Of a DNA stretch of 64,000 nucleotides, positions 10,398-22,224 are shown one piece after another; position 1 is the stretch's first letter; every line of letters starts with the position of its first letter. Position numbers and translations under genes: made by a program. The DNA is taken from positions 669,501 through 733,500 of the forward strand of contig CALSFV010000244.1 of NCBI GenBank assembly GCA_943737045.1, in the 5' to 3' direction. The notes beneath the pieces are model-generated. The model made no database searches. It saw nothing but the letters and a program-made list of their open reading frames with translations, and had not been told where the DNA came from. This DNA is from Parapristionchus giblindavisi (Eukaryota > Nematoda > Chromadorea > Rhabditida > Diplogasteridae).

Positions 10398-13300
10398 ATG
10401 CTTCGGTTACTGGCGCCGCTGGCCATTCTCGCCTTGGGCCAAGCTGATGAGGCTCCGTAAGCTCTTTTTATTAATAATATTTTAAAAATATATTTAAAAT
10501 TTCAAAATTACAGTGTGCAATACGCCTTGCCCACTTCTCCTGTGGCACAGCAGCCCGCTGCCGGCGTCTATCCCGCCCAATTTTCTTACCCCCAGCAGTT
10601 CCAATATCAGGTAATAGATAGTTTTCGACAAAATTTCGATTTCAACTATTATGCAAATTTTCAGCAGCCCTCATTCTATCCCCAGGCTTTCGCCCAGCAA
10701 GTCGCTTATCAGTATCAGGTAACACCTTGAGATGTGGAGCTCCAACAAGCTCTCTATGGAGCTCCCACAAGCTCTATATCTCTCTTGCAGCCCTACCAGC
10801 TGCAGTACCAGGTGCCGCAGCAGCAATTCGCTACGGCCGCTCCCTTGTACGTGCCCACTGGGCTGATCAAGAAGTTCGCTGAGAAACATCAAGGACAGGC
10901 CAGAGATGATGAGCCTTCCGTCTTTGCCATGTCCTACAATCCGGAGACCGGCATAAAGGTGGCCACGATCAATGGAAAGAAGGTACGTGTTTTACAGTTT
11001 AAACACATTTATCAAGAGTAAGCGCTGATGTATGTAAAATATCCGCTATAGCGCAAGTTTTTTTTTTCAGTCGAGCGTTAGATTCATGAGTAAAGTGTGA
11101 CAATTTCGTATATGATCATGCATATTATACTGAACTTTGCTACGTAATCTGATTTGTCTTTTCAATATGCCCCATGCAGACTTTGAATATTTGTATCATC
11201 TTTCAATCTACTCCTCAAAAGATGGTCGAAGATCACATATCATAGTCACATCGATCGCAGAGCAGTTTTGATAGATCAATTGAAAGCGACATAGATGAAG
11301 TTGTTCCACTCCACTCATAGATCTTATCAATACTCACCAAGTGTCAGTTTTCTAATGAGAACTTGCAAGGGAGGGTGAAATTTGAGATAGAGCGCAGTCG
11401 GTTTATTCATATCGAAGTATTGTTGATTGTGTATAAAGAGAACAAAAGATAATCAAAACAATGGATATTATAATGGAAATATCAATGGTGATCATCCTGA
11501 AATGTTTACCTAATCATACCAAAGACTAAGTTAAGTACCAAAAAAATAATTTAGGTGTTCGCTTACAAGCAGCGCGTGCCTGGCGCTCCCAAGGAGAACA
11601 TTGAAATCGAGAACGGATCACTCGGAATCGTAGCAGAAACTATTGAAGGAGAAGGTGGAGAGAAGACCAAGAATCTGATTATCGATGGAAAGGTAACAAT
11701 ACCTTATCTACGACGGAATAGTTCCCTTGACAAGTTTCTTGTACCTTTAAATGGATGCTAAACGATAATATATTTATAATAGTTTGAAGATCTCATATCT
11801 AACTCAGATCGATGGATCAACCTTTCATTGTTATGGATACGTGCACACGGATCGAAGAGTCTTTGGCACGTATTGAGCGCAAGAACATCAAATATTATCC
11901 TTTCAGGTTGCCGAGGCTGCCACCGTCGCTTCGAATCTTCCCGTAGTCATTCAAGATGGACCAGACAGCGTCGCCACCACCACCGTAGCTCCCATCGTCG
12001 CTTCGTCAACCGTAGCTCCTTTCGTTGCATCAACTACCGTAGCTCCCATCGTCGCCTCAACTACTGTAGCGGCCGTGTCCTCAACAGTCGAACCCGCTGT
12101 TCTCACTTCCACCGTCCTTCCCACCACCACCGTTGTGCCCACCACTACAGTAATCCCAGAAACCACCGTACTTCCCGGAGTTACGACCACCATCGCCCCT
12201 AGCACTGTCGTGCCCACCACTGCTGCTGTGCCCGCAAACCCTGCTCAGGCCTACTTCGCCGCCCAGAATCCCTTCTACCTAAACAATGTAGCAGCCTTCG
12301 CCGGCAAGTACCCGCAGTACTTCCCTAATCCCTTCGCCAAGGCCGGAGATGCACCCCAGTTCACCGCTGCTGCAGCTCAGTTCTCCACTGCAGCTCCACA
12401 GTTCGTTGCCGGAGCTCCCCAATTCACTGCCGGAGCTCCCCAGTTCCCCGTCGGACTCTCAACTACACCCGCACCCTCCAACATCGGAGCTGCCGGAGTC
12501 ACCGTCACGCCCGTGCCCAGCACCGTAGCCCCGGCCTACGTTCAATCCACTCCAGCTCCCGTCTACCAACCTCAGCCCGTAGCCGTACCTGTCTCCACAC
12601 CAGCTCCCTTCGTACAGCCCACGTACGCACCTCAACCCGTACCTCAGCCCGTCTATATTCCTCAGCCCGCACCTCAGCCAACATACGTCCCCCAGCCCGC
12701 GCCTCAGCCTACATATGTGCCCCAGCCCGCACCCCAGCCTACTTATGTTCCCCAGCCCACTGCCCAGCCCGTCTACGCACCTCAACCCACTGCTCAGCCC
12801 GTATACACTCCCCAGGCCACCTATACTCCCCAACCAACTTACGCTCCCCAGCCCGCACCTCAACCAACCTACGCCCCTCAGCCTGCACCCGAACCCACTT
12901 ACACACCTGCTCCTCAGCCAGCTTACCAGCCCAGACCCGCTCCCCGCCCCGCTTACGTCCCTAGACCCGCCGCTCCTCGCCCCATCTACCATCCCAGACC
13001 CGCGCCCGTCTACGCTCCCCGTCCTCGTCCAGCCTACGTTCCCCGACCCGCTCCTCCTCCCCGTCCCACCTACATCGCACCTCCTCCTGAGAGCCCTCCA
13101 GTCACCAACTATCCCCAGTCCTCCTATATCCACAGACCCGCACCTCCTCCTCCTCCCGCTCCCGCCCCAGCTCCCGAACCCACCAACGACTACTCGTCGC
13201 CTGCTCCGGTCTTCAGAGATGAGGACCGAACCGTGACCAGCACGATGCCTCCCGGCATGAGGTAATGTGGAATAAAAACGTTACGAAAAGAAAAAAAGCG

Positions 13301-16300
13301 AGAGAGTGTGTAAAACGAGGAGAGTTTCCTCGGCTCACCTAGTTTTAGAGTAATTCTTCAGAATCATCTGAAAGTATTTGTGCCGAGTCTTTCGTTTACT
13401 GTATCTTGGCTAGAATCAATCAATAATATTTTTTTAAAAAGACATATATTTTTTCAGTCCTGATGATGCCATCTACAAAGACCGCGCGACCTCGGACTAC
13501 TCGACTCCTGAACCCTCGTACCAGGTAAAGTGCCAGTACCAGTTCCAGTCACGTTTGAAACAATTTACTCAGAACTAAGAGCAAAGTTTAAGTAGATTGT
13601 TTAACTTATATGTATACCCATAACCAAAATTCCCCAATTCAAAGATAAGTCACACCATTTTCCTGCATCTCGCTCGAGTCCCACGTGGAAAAACTTACTT
13701 GTACAGTATTTCACTTGAGAAATTCAACGAAGAATCATGGCACGGACCTTTAAATAGGTTATCGATCGATAGTTGCATCAGTGTTGCAATATTCATTTGG
13801 GATTTGGGTGTGATTGATTCCCTCTTCTACTTCTCTTTTCAGTTTTGTGTACTTCATAAATACATAGAACGAGCGCGCGAGTGGAACCGAAATAGATAAG
13901 GAAAGAGTATGATGGGAATAAATAAATATATGAATAATTAAATAAATATATTTCAAATAATGCTGAAATTTTTCAGAAGACTGCACCCAGATACCAGCCT
14001 CCTCGTTACCAGGTATTCTACTGTCACCTTTTTTTCAAATTTCACTGTGATTTTTCTTTTTTTTTATGACGCGCTATTTTGCAGCCTGCTCCTCCAAGAT
14101 ACGAGCAGCCCAGATACCCTGAGCCTGAGACCACAACTCACTACGAGGTTTGATCTTTGATCTTTGATCTTTGAGTTATGATCTTTGTATCTTAAGGAGC
14201 CTGTGACCACCACTGGCTACGAACAGCCCGAGACTACCACGGTTAGTGATTGTATCAAAAGAATGTTTAAATGATAATTTGAAACTCTCCACAATCTCTC
14301 GCTTTCTTTGTCTGCGAGAGGGTATTGCCAATGCGGAGACCTTGTTGTAGACAAAGATTGGAAAAAAAAGCTATCGTCACACTGCCCCACGTTTTTGTGT
14401 CTACCGTGGCGTGCTGGGGAAAAAACTGAGACTAAAATTAGCCAAGAATTAGTCATTACGTCTATCTTCACGCTTGATTTAATCAATCGCTAATGTGAAT
14501 GATGATATCTTCATGCTACCAGAGACATGATAGGAACGCAGCGGTTCCACTTAGATTTGAGACACTTTATAGGATCAGAGGGAGAGGTAGAGAGGCAAAG
14601 AAGGAGAGGAAGAGGTAGAGAGAGAGAGAGAGGGAGAGGGAGAGGGAGAGGGGTCATGAGGGGACGTTTAGCTGCGATGGTCAGTCAGCTTGATAACCTT
14701 GATGATTATGTGCAAGCAGAAACAGGAAGTAACTAGTGGTATGGTTGCAAAAAAAAGGTTCACTGCTCGAAGCCCATGGTAAAATATTTCAATCAGAAGG
14801 GGGGGGGGTAGAGGGAGAGGTAGACAGGGAGAGGTGAATAGAGATAAAGGGATGGTAGGAGAGGTAGAGGAAGAGAAGGAGAGATTAGAAATTACACCAT
14901 GTTGTGCGCTATTGAGTGCCCTGTAACATATCATGAGCGGGCGAGTTCGATGCAATTACCTAATGATCAATATATATTACAGTACACTCTGATTACAGTA
15001 TGCTCTGAATACAGTATACTCTGATTACAGTATGCTCTAAATAAAGTATAATCTGATTACAGTATGCTCCTGCTCCCGTCAGTCGTCAGTACAACTACCA
15101 CGCATCCACTGGTCATCGTGCTTCATCGTACAACGCGAGACCCGCACAGTACAATCGTCCCAGGTATACGGTAGTGGGAGTTATGGTCCGGCCCAGGTAT
15201 ACGGTAGCATGAGTTATGGTCCGGCCCAGGTATACGGTGGCATGAGTTATGGTCCGGCCCAGGTATACGGTAGCATGAGTTATGATCCGGCCCAGGTATA
15301 CGGTCGCATGAGTTATGGTCCGGCTCAGGTATACGGTAGCATGAGTTATGGTCCGGCCCAGGTATACGGTAGCATGAGTTATGGTCCGGCCCAGGTATAC
15401 GGTAGAATGACTTATGGTCCGGCAACGTATACGGTAGCATGAGTTATGGTCCGGCCCAGGTATACGGTAGCATGAGTTATGGTCCGGCAGCGTATACGGT
15501 AGCATGAGTTACGGTTCGGCCCAGGTATACGGTAGCATGAGTTATGGTCAAGATTGGGGAATGGAAAAGATGCGCATATTGATAGCGGAAAAAAGAAGCT
15601 GTGTGATCTGAAAGCACACCCTGAGCTAATTTGAAACTCTCTTCTCTGACAATGCTCTCTCGCTTTCTTTCTTCACGAGAGAGTGTTGCCAGAGCGGAGA
15701 GCCAAAAAATGGCTCGGGTGCGCCTTTATATTTTTTTAACTTCGGGCAGAACACTGGAGATGAAACTATTGCGAAACAAAACTTCTTCTTGGTACGAGAG
15801 CAATAATAATAGAAAGGATTATAAATCCATGGGTACTTCTTTTTTTGGCCCATGCGATTTTAAACTCTCCTCTCTCCTTACCTGCCTCTCATTCTTCATT
15901 CATTATTCTCAATTACGGCCAAAATATATGAATCGCAAAATAACCTGCGCCAAAAACAGATAAGTAGATACCAATCCGCGTATGTTCAGAGTCCAGTCAC
16001 GACCTCAGTATCGTCGTCCTTCATACGACAGACGAGTCTCGTACCACAGCCAGAATCAGAACTCGTACTCCCGGTATTTTTAAAAATTAAAAATTTAATT
16101 ATTGATTTTATATTATTTAATATAGAGAAACTAAACTCATTTAAATTCCTATCACAGTCTTCAAAAGTTTGCCTTGTCCACACTCTCTCCTTTATGCAGA
16201 ATATTTCTTTGTCCTCTGTAACGGACGCACAACACACATTTTTTCATTTTTAAACGATACAAATATCGATTGGTTCCAGATCAAACTCCTACACCACTCC

Positions 16301-17272
16301 TCGCCCCTACGATACCACCACTGAGGTGCACATTATTTTTATTTATTTAAATATTTTTAAATTTTGAATCATCGATTGATTGCACTCAGGGCTACGAAAC
16401 CACTACTATTCCTGCCTACGTGCCATCTCCATCATACAAGACTGCGCCGTCTGTGCAGGAGTATGCCAATAATGGATATAGGTATTTATTTGTTTATTTA
16501 CAAATTTATTTATTTATTTATTTATCTTTAAATGCACACCTCAGCCTAATCTCTCCGCTCTGGTCACACTCTCTCGCTGTCTTTGTCTACGAGAGAGTAT
16601 TACCAATGCGGAGAGTAAAATTAGCTTGGGGTGTGCCTTTAACGATAAACTGTGAGAGGTTAAAGTGTGAAAATGAATAATGTATATAGGAATAGATTTT
16701 CTCATTTTTGAATTATTACTGTTATCTACCTTTTGACTTTGATATGAGATAAAAAATAATTATTATCAAAAAAGCGACAAAAATTAACTCTAAAAGTGTT
16801 AACTGTTCCAAAAACCCTTGTATATTTGCGAAAAGAACTCATTGATGCTGTGAGATTTGCATATAGTCAACTCGAATCTCGCTCTTTGCCACCACATTGG
16901 CTGATCAGTTAGGTTTCAAACATCTCACATATTGCCATAGTACGGGACGTTTCCAGTTGTAAGCACATTCTATGAATATAGATTTATGATTAATAAATAC
17001 TATTTATTTCAGCCGATCTGACTCCACTCTCGCTCCCGCAACCGTGAGTATCGTTCCTATTCATTACCGTAATCCTCGTCACCATACACCATAATCAGGG
17101 CGACGTTTACTGATTTCAGGCCGAGCGCTACTACGCCCGCGTGAACAACGACGATCAGCGCCGGGTATCCTACTCGGACGCACCCCTTGACGGAATGGAG
17201 GTATTACACCACCGTCGACGATTACTAAAACTTCATTTTCATCCTAAATTTGTGCAGGACGACGTTTCCTAA
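10398..17272 (+). CDS. Large secreted Pro/Gln/Tyr/Thr-rich protein (17 exons)
   Basis: Exons 10398-10456, 10514-10610, 10665-10718, 10791-10982, 11555-11692, 11907-13261, 13458-13524, 13977-14012, 14085-14147, 14197-14241, 15063-15163, 15990-16073, 16280-16325, 16390-16481, 17013-17043, 17120-17200 and 17258-17272 sum to 2556 nt, 851 residues plus stop, in phase throughout. Signal peptide MLRLLAPLAILALGQA. A Gln/Tyr-rich start is followed by a non-repetitive module of about 100 residues (from TGLIKKFAEKHQ to KTKNLIIDGK), a Thr/Ser/Val mucin-like stretch (ASTTVAPIVASTTVA), then APQPTYVPQP tandem repeats and Arg/Pro-rich YVPRPAP repeats in the 1.36-kb exon, and a Tyr/Arg/Thr tail ending PLDGMEDDVS. 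Probably extracellular, perhaps cuticular or mucin-like. The family is not recognised; proline repeats would be soluble and possibly O-glycosylated on Thr. Confidence 0.88.
14148..14196 (+). repeat. Intron made of TTTGATC heptads
   Basis: The 49-nt intron starts GTTTGATCTTTGATCTTTG and ends CTTAAG; the heptad accounts for most of it and includes the donor itself. See other heptad introns at 22074-22126, 41465-41512, 44999-45049, 45350-45408 and 45496-45546. Confidence 0.9.
14276..14343. repeat. Partial FB1 element
   Basis: Core only: ATTTGAAACTCTCC, CTCTCGCTTTCTTTGTCTGC, CCAATGCGGAGA. The ends are lost. Confidence 0.65.
14579..14652 (+). repeat. GA-rich microsatellite (GAGAGG)n
   Basis: Purine-only tract of GAGAGG, AGAGAG and GGGAGA units in the 821-nt intron 14242-15062; a second block with a run of ten G lies near 14803-14880. 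Confidence 0.85.
14981..15062 (+). repeat. 16-bp tandem repeat of a splice acceptor
   Basis: Unit TATGCTCTGATTACAG repeats every 16 nt, with AG ends at 14982, 14998, 15014, 15030 and 15062 (the fifth position is AAAG). Only the last copy opens into a coding frame; exons started at the earlier copies hit stops within 15 codons. Confidence 0.9.
15161..15545 (+). repeat. 33-bp minisatellite of a splice donor
   Basis: About 11 copies of a 33-nt unit containing CCCAG then GTATACGG. The first copy is the exon/intron junction of the exon ending at 15163, so each further unit repeats the donor. In the frame starting at 15161 every unit also reads as an 11-residue repeat, AQVYGSMSYGP, but that frame is not the one used by the exon. 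Confidence 0.9.
15611..15728. mobile_element. FB1 fold-back element
   Basis: Full copy with both arms and TTTCTTCACG centre, in the intron after the 33-bp minisatellite. Confidence 0.85.
16527..16642. mobile_element. FB1 fold-back element
   Basis: Full copy between TTTAAATGC and GTGCCTTTAA, in the intron after exon 14 of the Pro-rich gene. Confidence 0.85.
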
Positions 17273-17766
17273 ACTGTACACAACATCTTTTCAGTTCCTC
17301 TCCACACCTTTCCCCGTTGATAAGAGAAAGGACGTCAAGGTGACATTCATCAATCGTCATCGATCAAGAGTTTAGATGATTATCGATTTATCGATTTATC
17401 GATTTATTGATTTATTGATTTATCGATTTTCCGTTCACAATACTTGTTTGACTCGCTCAAGTTCTCCATACGATCTCTCTTTTGTTATCATTAAAAGCCA
17501 TTGCGTAAAGCAGTTTTCACTTCTATTCTATTATTGTTTGTCTTATGACAAGAAACCGTCTAACAATCGTTCCATTTAGCTATCATTTAGCGCTGTTGCG
17601 AAGAATTTCAAACGAAACAGTATTTTACAAAACAGAACACGAAACGAAAAGAAGCAGGCTTGTAATTTTAGATGGGTTATCAAGATTTCTGTGTTAGGGC
17701 CAACATTTCGAAAAAAAATGGAAATTTTTTTTTCTATTGACGGTGTGGTATAACTGAATCCGCTAT

Positions 17767-17868
17767 TTGCCCACCACTAATTTGAGTGCTCTCCGCTCTG
17801 GCCACACTCTCTCGCTTATTTGTCTACGAGATAGTATTGCCAATGCGGAGAGTTTCAGAGGTATGCCT
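17767..17868. mobile_element. FB1 fold-back element
   Basis: Both inner arms are clear (CTCTCCGCTCTGGCC / CCAATGCGGAGAG); the terminal bases have decayed. Intergenic. Confidence 0.8.
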
Positions 17869-18872
17869 ATAATGAGGTGGGAGTACACGAAAACTTCAGT
17901 ATAAGAGATCAGTATCACATGTCTTATCGAGTAATTATGCCGTCCGGACTGAATTGCATTTGAATTATCACTTCCCTAGCAAACCCGCAGGACATCGCGT
18001 GTCTTGAATATGGGGAGTACCATTACCTTTTTAACGTTTTAAGAGAATTTCAACCCGATATAGTTATATCGGATAGCTGATAGAGGAAGTACTATCGCAT
18101 ATCGGTCATTGACCTCATTTACGGTAGTTTCCACATCATTACTTTATCTCGGTTCCAGTCAGAAGTGCATCTTCGACGACCTATTGAAGCAACTGCCCAA
18201 TTGGAAAAGTGTAGCGAGCATTGATTATTCCACCAGATAGCTTACACACCATTTATTTATTGTACATCGATTTTCAAACGGCTTACAGTTTTAGAATCTG
18301 CAACGAGATGTAAAAATGGAACCTCTAACAACTCGAATAATTAAATAATTACTTTAATAATTTGATCAATCAATCGAATAATGATTAATCTAAAATTCGA
18401 GCAGTACGAATGTATTTCAATGTTCTAAAAAATATTTCTAATGAAAAGCTTGCACGACTGCCCTAGATGTTGATCATTATACTATAAACGATCAACATTT
18501 TCCCGCTTATTTTTTGATCAAAAGATGCGACAACGAAAGTAAATAGAGAAAACTCTCGTTGTTTTCCACACTTTTTCGCAATGTTTTTTTGTTTTCGTAA
18601 CTTTTCAACAACAGATCAATTATATGGTCCCGGATGAGCACTTAATATCTCCATGCAGCATCTACTTCCTTGCAGAAATCGAATCCGAAATACCGTTGAA
18701 TAACCCTAATGACCATCCATCTTACGCAATCGTTATTCAAAATGTAAAATGTAAAGAAAGTCGAATTGGAACACTCGAATCACTTGAACGTTTGAGAAGT
18801 TCTACTATTGTACACCAGTACTCGTGGATTGTTGTATAAGAGACTGTAAAGAGACACGATTGTTTTGAAATT

Positions 18873-18999
18873 CCTTTAATGGCACATCCCGAGCTAATTA
18901 GAAACTATCAGCTCTGACAACGCTCTCTCACTTTCCTTATCTTCGAGAGAACATTGCCAGAGAGCAGAGTTTCAAATTAACTCAGGGTGTGCCTTTAAA
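18873..18999. mobile_element. FB1 fold-back element
   Basis: Full copy with TTTAATGGCACATCCCGAGC and CAGGGTGTGCCTTTAA ends. Intergenic. Confidence 0.85.
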
Positions 19000-19766
19000 A
19001 GAGCACAAACCTTGAAAAGACTTAAATTTCGCAACTTTCGAGCCCACCAATTTTCTGCTCAAGTGGTCAATAGAAGATTATAGATGGTTAGATAGAAATT
19101 GGAAGAAGCAGAGAAAGAAAGAAGCGAACGAAATTTATAGAGGTCAGTAGAATTCGAGAGACGCATTCGTGGTATAAAAGGGCACCAGGTCGGATGAAAA
19201 CCTACTAGTTCACACTGACTTATGCGGTCCTCTTCCCGCTAGGGCCTCATCCACCCTAAATCATTGATCCCACTCTGATCTTTGATCTTGGCATTTGAGA
19301 AAACGTTATTGAGACATCCCTGACCTTCTTCACCTTCCCCCATTTCCCTTTATCCATTGCCCCCGTTTATTCTCCCTGTGCAGATTTCTTAATTTTAATT
19401 CGTTAATTTTACTTGTTGGAACATCTTTATGATGTATGATAAATAAATAAATAAATAGATGATAACTATTCGCATACTTTGTCTATTCATTAGCGCTTGT
19501 CTCTCATATGCAAATAGTTCTCATCCATCGGTTCTCGTCTGACCTAGTGCCTATAAAAGTACTTTCCCTGCGTATCTTATATCAAAACTTAAACGCACTT
19601 TTGATAGTCTTTCACTATGGTAGTTATGTTTATTTCAAAACCACAGCGCGACAATAAAAGCCTTTCCTGTTCGAAACTTTATACATATTGTTCGACTGGC
19701 CTAGTACTTAAGAAGACACCAAGGCCACAGAACCGAACTTTTCAGTGGCGCAGTGGTGCTTACAGG

Positions 19767-19855
19767 AGGCACACCCCGAGCTAATTTGAAACTCTTCGCT
19801 CTGGCCAGTGTTGCCAGAGTGAAGGGTTTCAACTTTACTCGGGATTTGCCTTTAA
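19767..19855. mobile_element. FB1 fold-back element, centre deleted
   Basis: Both ends and inner arms are present but the ACTCTCTCGC centre is missing, giving an 89-bp copy. A short tRNA-like GTGGCGCAGTGGTGC precedes it. Confidence 0.75.
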
Positions 19856-19992
19856 GCTAACTTTTTTCCCTCGATGCAAATATGTTGAAACCTTTTCTAT
19901 TTTTCGAATTGTCAAAAAAATTTTCCTGTTACACAGTTGTTTCATTGTTATGTTCAAGATTTGCCTATAGTTGTAAATAAACAATTCAGAAA

Positions 19993-21350
19993 ATGTACAA
20001 GGTCTTTGTGCTTCTCGCTCTGGTCTCCGCAGTTTCCTTCGCCGCTGAGAGGTTAGTAGGTTGAATTTATAATCTATATTATTACTCTGATCAATTGAAA
20101 CTATCTGACTGGCCTCACTCTCGTAGACAAAGAAAGCGAGAGAGCGTTGCCAGAGCGGCGAGTTTTAAAATAACTCTCAGTGAGCCTTTAAGGAATAAAG
20201 TTTCAAAAATTGAATATCTCATTTCAGTGTCCAGAAACGCCAGACCTTCATCTCCTCCAACTACCCTATTCAATACACATCTTTCGACTTCGGAGGACTA
20301 GGACCTTACTATGGATCGCCCGTAGTGTACTCTTATGGAACACCTGTTAGTTTTAAAATTTAAAAAAAAATATTGAAATTTTATATTTAAAAATTTAAAA
20401 CAGTTTGCTTTTTAAAAGGCACACCCGAGCTAAGTCTCTGCATTGGCAACGCTATCTCGTGGGCAAATAAGGGAGAGTGCTCTGCCAGAGCGGGAGTAGT
20501 ATAGTGCGCTTTGGAGGTCCATTTTACCGCACGATGATGAAAGGATGCCGACACATCAAAGGGTGCCGACATCATAATTTTGATTGACAGGTGACAGGTA
20601 CACGTGTTTACACATGTTAACAAGTACATGTGTTAGCATGGGGTGTGAGGCCTCATGAATCAAAGTTGCTCTTGCAAATATCATACTGGATTGGGAATTT
20701 TTTGTTGATCACTGAATGAATTTGTGCATATGACTTATATAGTCTATGAAACATAACTCATTCATGTTATTAATTTTTTAAAGATACCCCAAGCTAATTT
20801 GAAACTCTCATCACTGGCAATGCTCTCTCGCTTTCTTTGTCTACGAGAGAGTTGAGGGTGGAATTATCTTGGGCGTGCCATTATTAAACATATTTATCAA
20901 GACTTTATTATGAAAAGTTATCAGTTAACTCAACTTCAGGTGGTAACATTGGCGGGCGAGGAAAAGAAGAAGGGCGAGGAGAAGAAGGAGGAGGAGAAGG
21001 AGGAAAAGAAAGATGAAGAGAAGAAGGAAGACAAAAAGGAAGAAGAGAAGAAGGAGGGAGAGACTGAGAAGAAAGATGAGAAGAAAACTGAGGTATTTTA
21101 CACTTAGAAAAAAATTATGGAATAAACGAACGAATTTTAAATGACCACATAACTTTCTAATATATTTGCTATAGTGCAATTCTCATAGATAGAGGAACGA
21201 AAGAACGGCCCTCCCTTCATCTAGTATTTTACCCGATAAAGTATAATAAAAAATGAATAAATTGATTGATATTTTCAGCTTCAGACCATCCAATACATCG
21301 TTCCCGCATTCGGTGGATACAGCAACTTCCCCTTCTGGTTCGGAAAATAA
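19993..21350 (+). CDS. Small secreted protein with Lys/Glu-rich segment
   Basis: Four exons (19993-20051, 20228-20345, 20940-21092, 21279-21350; 402 nt) encode 133 residues. Signal peptide MYKVFVLLALVSAVSFA, then AERSVQKRQTFISSNYPI: the Lys-Arg could be a convertase site leaving an N-terminal Gln. A Tyr/Gly/Phe-rich stretch follows (FDFGGLGPYYGSPVVYSYG), then exon 3 is a highly charged run of Lys and Glu/Asp, about 45 residues, and the end is FGGYSNFPFWFGK. Function unknown; probably extracellular. The KE run needs no family to explain it and may vary in length between strains. It converges on the minus-strand gene at 21541-22176, leaving 190 nt between the stops. AATAAA at 21479 falls inside a dispersed repeat. 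Confidence 0.88.
20091..20190. mobile_element. FB1 fold-back element
   Basis: Copy in intron 1 of the secreted KE-rich protein gene; it makes up most of that intron. Confidence 0.75.
20411..20515. mobile_element. FB1 fold-back element
   Basis: Copy in intron 2 of the KE-rich gene, 65 nt after the donor; the right end is diverged. Confidence 0.7.
20776..20886. mobile_element. FB1 fold-back element
   Basis: Second FB1 copy in intron 2 of the KE-rich gene, ending 53 nt before the exon at 20940. Confidence 0.8.
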
Positions 21351-21402
21351 GCACCACGATGTATCGATAATAATTGTTTCTGTAGATAAACTGTTTACTT
21401 TT

Positions 21403-21520
21403 ATTGTCCGTATAAAATGTACTTGCATAAGAAAATGACAAACTGTATGTAAATACCGAGACAACGGGTATTCGTACCAATAAATCAAGTGATTTTTATA
21501 CGCTCAATTTGCAATTTATT
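21403..21520. repeat. Dispersed repeat (CCGTATAAAATGTACTTGCAT...)
   Basis: Begins with CCGTATAAAATGTACTTGC and ends near ATTTTTATACGCTCAAT. Related copies: about 7096-7375, 43138-43475 and, inverted, about 5450-5470 and 5830-5912. It forms the distal 3' UTR of the KE-rich gene and supplies its AATAAA. Confidence 0.7.
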
Positions 21521-21540
21521 CGAATTACACTATATACAAT

Positions 21541-22176
21541 TTACGCCCTTTGGATGACGGAAATCTTGGTGACGCTGGGTTTGCCTCCGCGGAAATGAGG
21601 GCGCTCGCGGAAAGCGGGAACGGGCGAGACAGCGACTGGGGATGGACTGAAAAATATTGAAGGATCATGCAAATGCTATGTTGATGAACATTATTCACCC
21701 AAATTCAGAACAAATTCAGAACCCAAAACCGATATCGCCATATTAGTGACGGACATTCATCGATCCCTCTTATAATTTCATATCCTGTTATGTATAACAC
21801 GATGGAAAAAGAATAATACTCAGACAATTTTTATAACAATTTTTTACGAAGAATTAAAAATCAATGCAGTAACTCACGCTGGGACTACTGTAGCGGTGGC
21901 GACGGGTTGAGCCACAACTTGAGGGAGTTGAACGTATTGAACCTAGGTTATCGATTTTTAAAATAAAATAAATAAATAAAATTTAAATAAAATAAATAAA
22001 TAAATAACAAACCGAGGGATATGTGTAGTAGGCGAAGGGATATCCTCCGAAGAATACTTGACGTTTCTGGATTCTGAACGACAACGATGAATGGTCTGCG
22101 AGATCAAAGATCAAAGATCAACGTACTCCGCGGAGGCAACGGCGATAAGAAGACAGAACAGAATGGTCGACTTCAT
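21541..22176 (-). CDS. Small secreted Pro/Val-rich protein
   Basis: Four exons on the minus strand (22127-22176, 22013-22073, 21878-21942, 21541-21646; 282 nt) encode 93 residues. Signal peptide MKSTILFCLLIAVASA, then EIQKRQVFFGGYPFAYY, a YVQLPQVVAQPVATATVV stretch, PSPVAVSPVPAFRERPHFRG and a tail ending TKISVIQRA. The QKRQ after the signal peptide matches the neighbour at 19993-21350, so the two may be diverged members of one secreted family. The first intron, 53 nt, is built largely of TTTGATC heptads in transcribed orientation. A TATA box lies 41 nt upstream. Role unknown. Confidence 0.88.
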
Positions 22177-22216
22177 TATTGAAAGAAATCAATTGATCGT
22201 CACTTGATTTCTCGCA

Positions 22217-22224
22217 TATTTATA
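22217..22224 (-). promoter_or_regulatory. TATA box of small secreted protein gene
   Basis: TATAAATA on the minus strand, about 41 nt before the start codon at 22176. Confidence 0.65.

Larger units (their letters stand above)
17273..19992. other. Intergenic region with possible orphan exons and repeats
   Basis: Holds an ATCGATTT microsatellite (17380-17430), FB1 copies, a dispersed GTACC...TTACC repeat (17943-18036) and a retroelement-like tail with (AAAT)n near 19440-19460. Two short stretches look exon-like: 17295-17339 (after TTTTCAG, FLSTPFPVDKRKDVK, then GTGACA) and 18172-18241 (after TTCCAG, QKCIFDDLLKQLPNWK, ending TAG). I could not join them in phase. Confidence 0.45.

Noticed and set aside
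12459..13133. 224-codon minus-strand frame opposite the Pro-rich exon
   Set aside because: Mirror of CCC/CAG repeats; the plus-strand frame is joined in phase to 16 other exons.
15113..15505. Minus-strand repetitive frame in the 33-bp minisatellite
   Set aside because: Any 33-bp array without a stop is open in that frame; no start context, splice sites or flanking exons.
14981..15545. CRISPR-like array
   Set aside because: Direct head-to-tail repeats with no spacers, in a eukaryotic gene.
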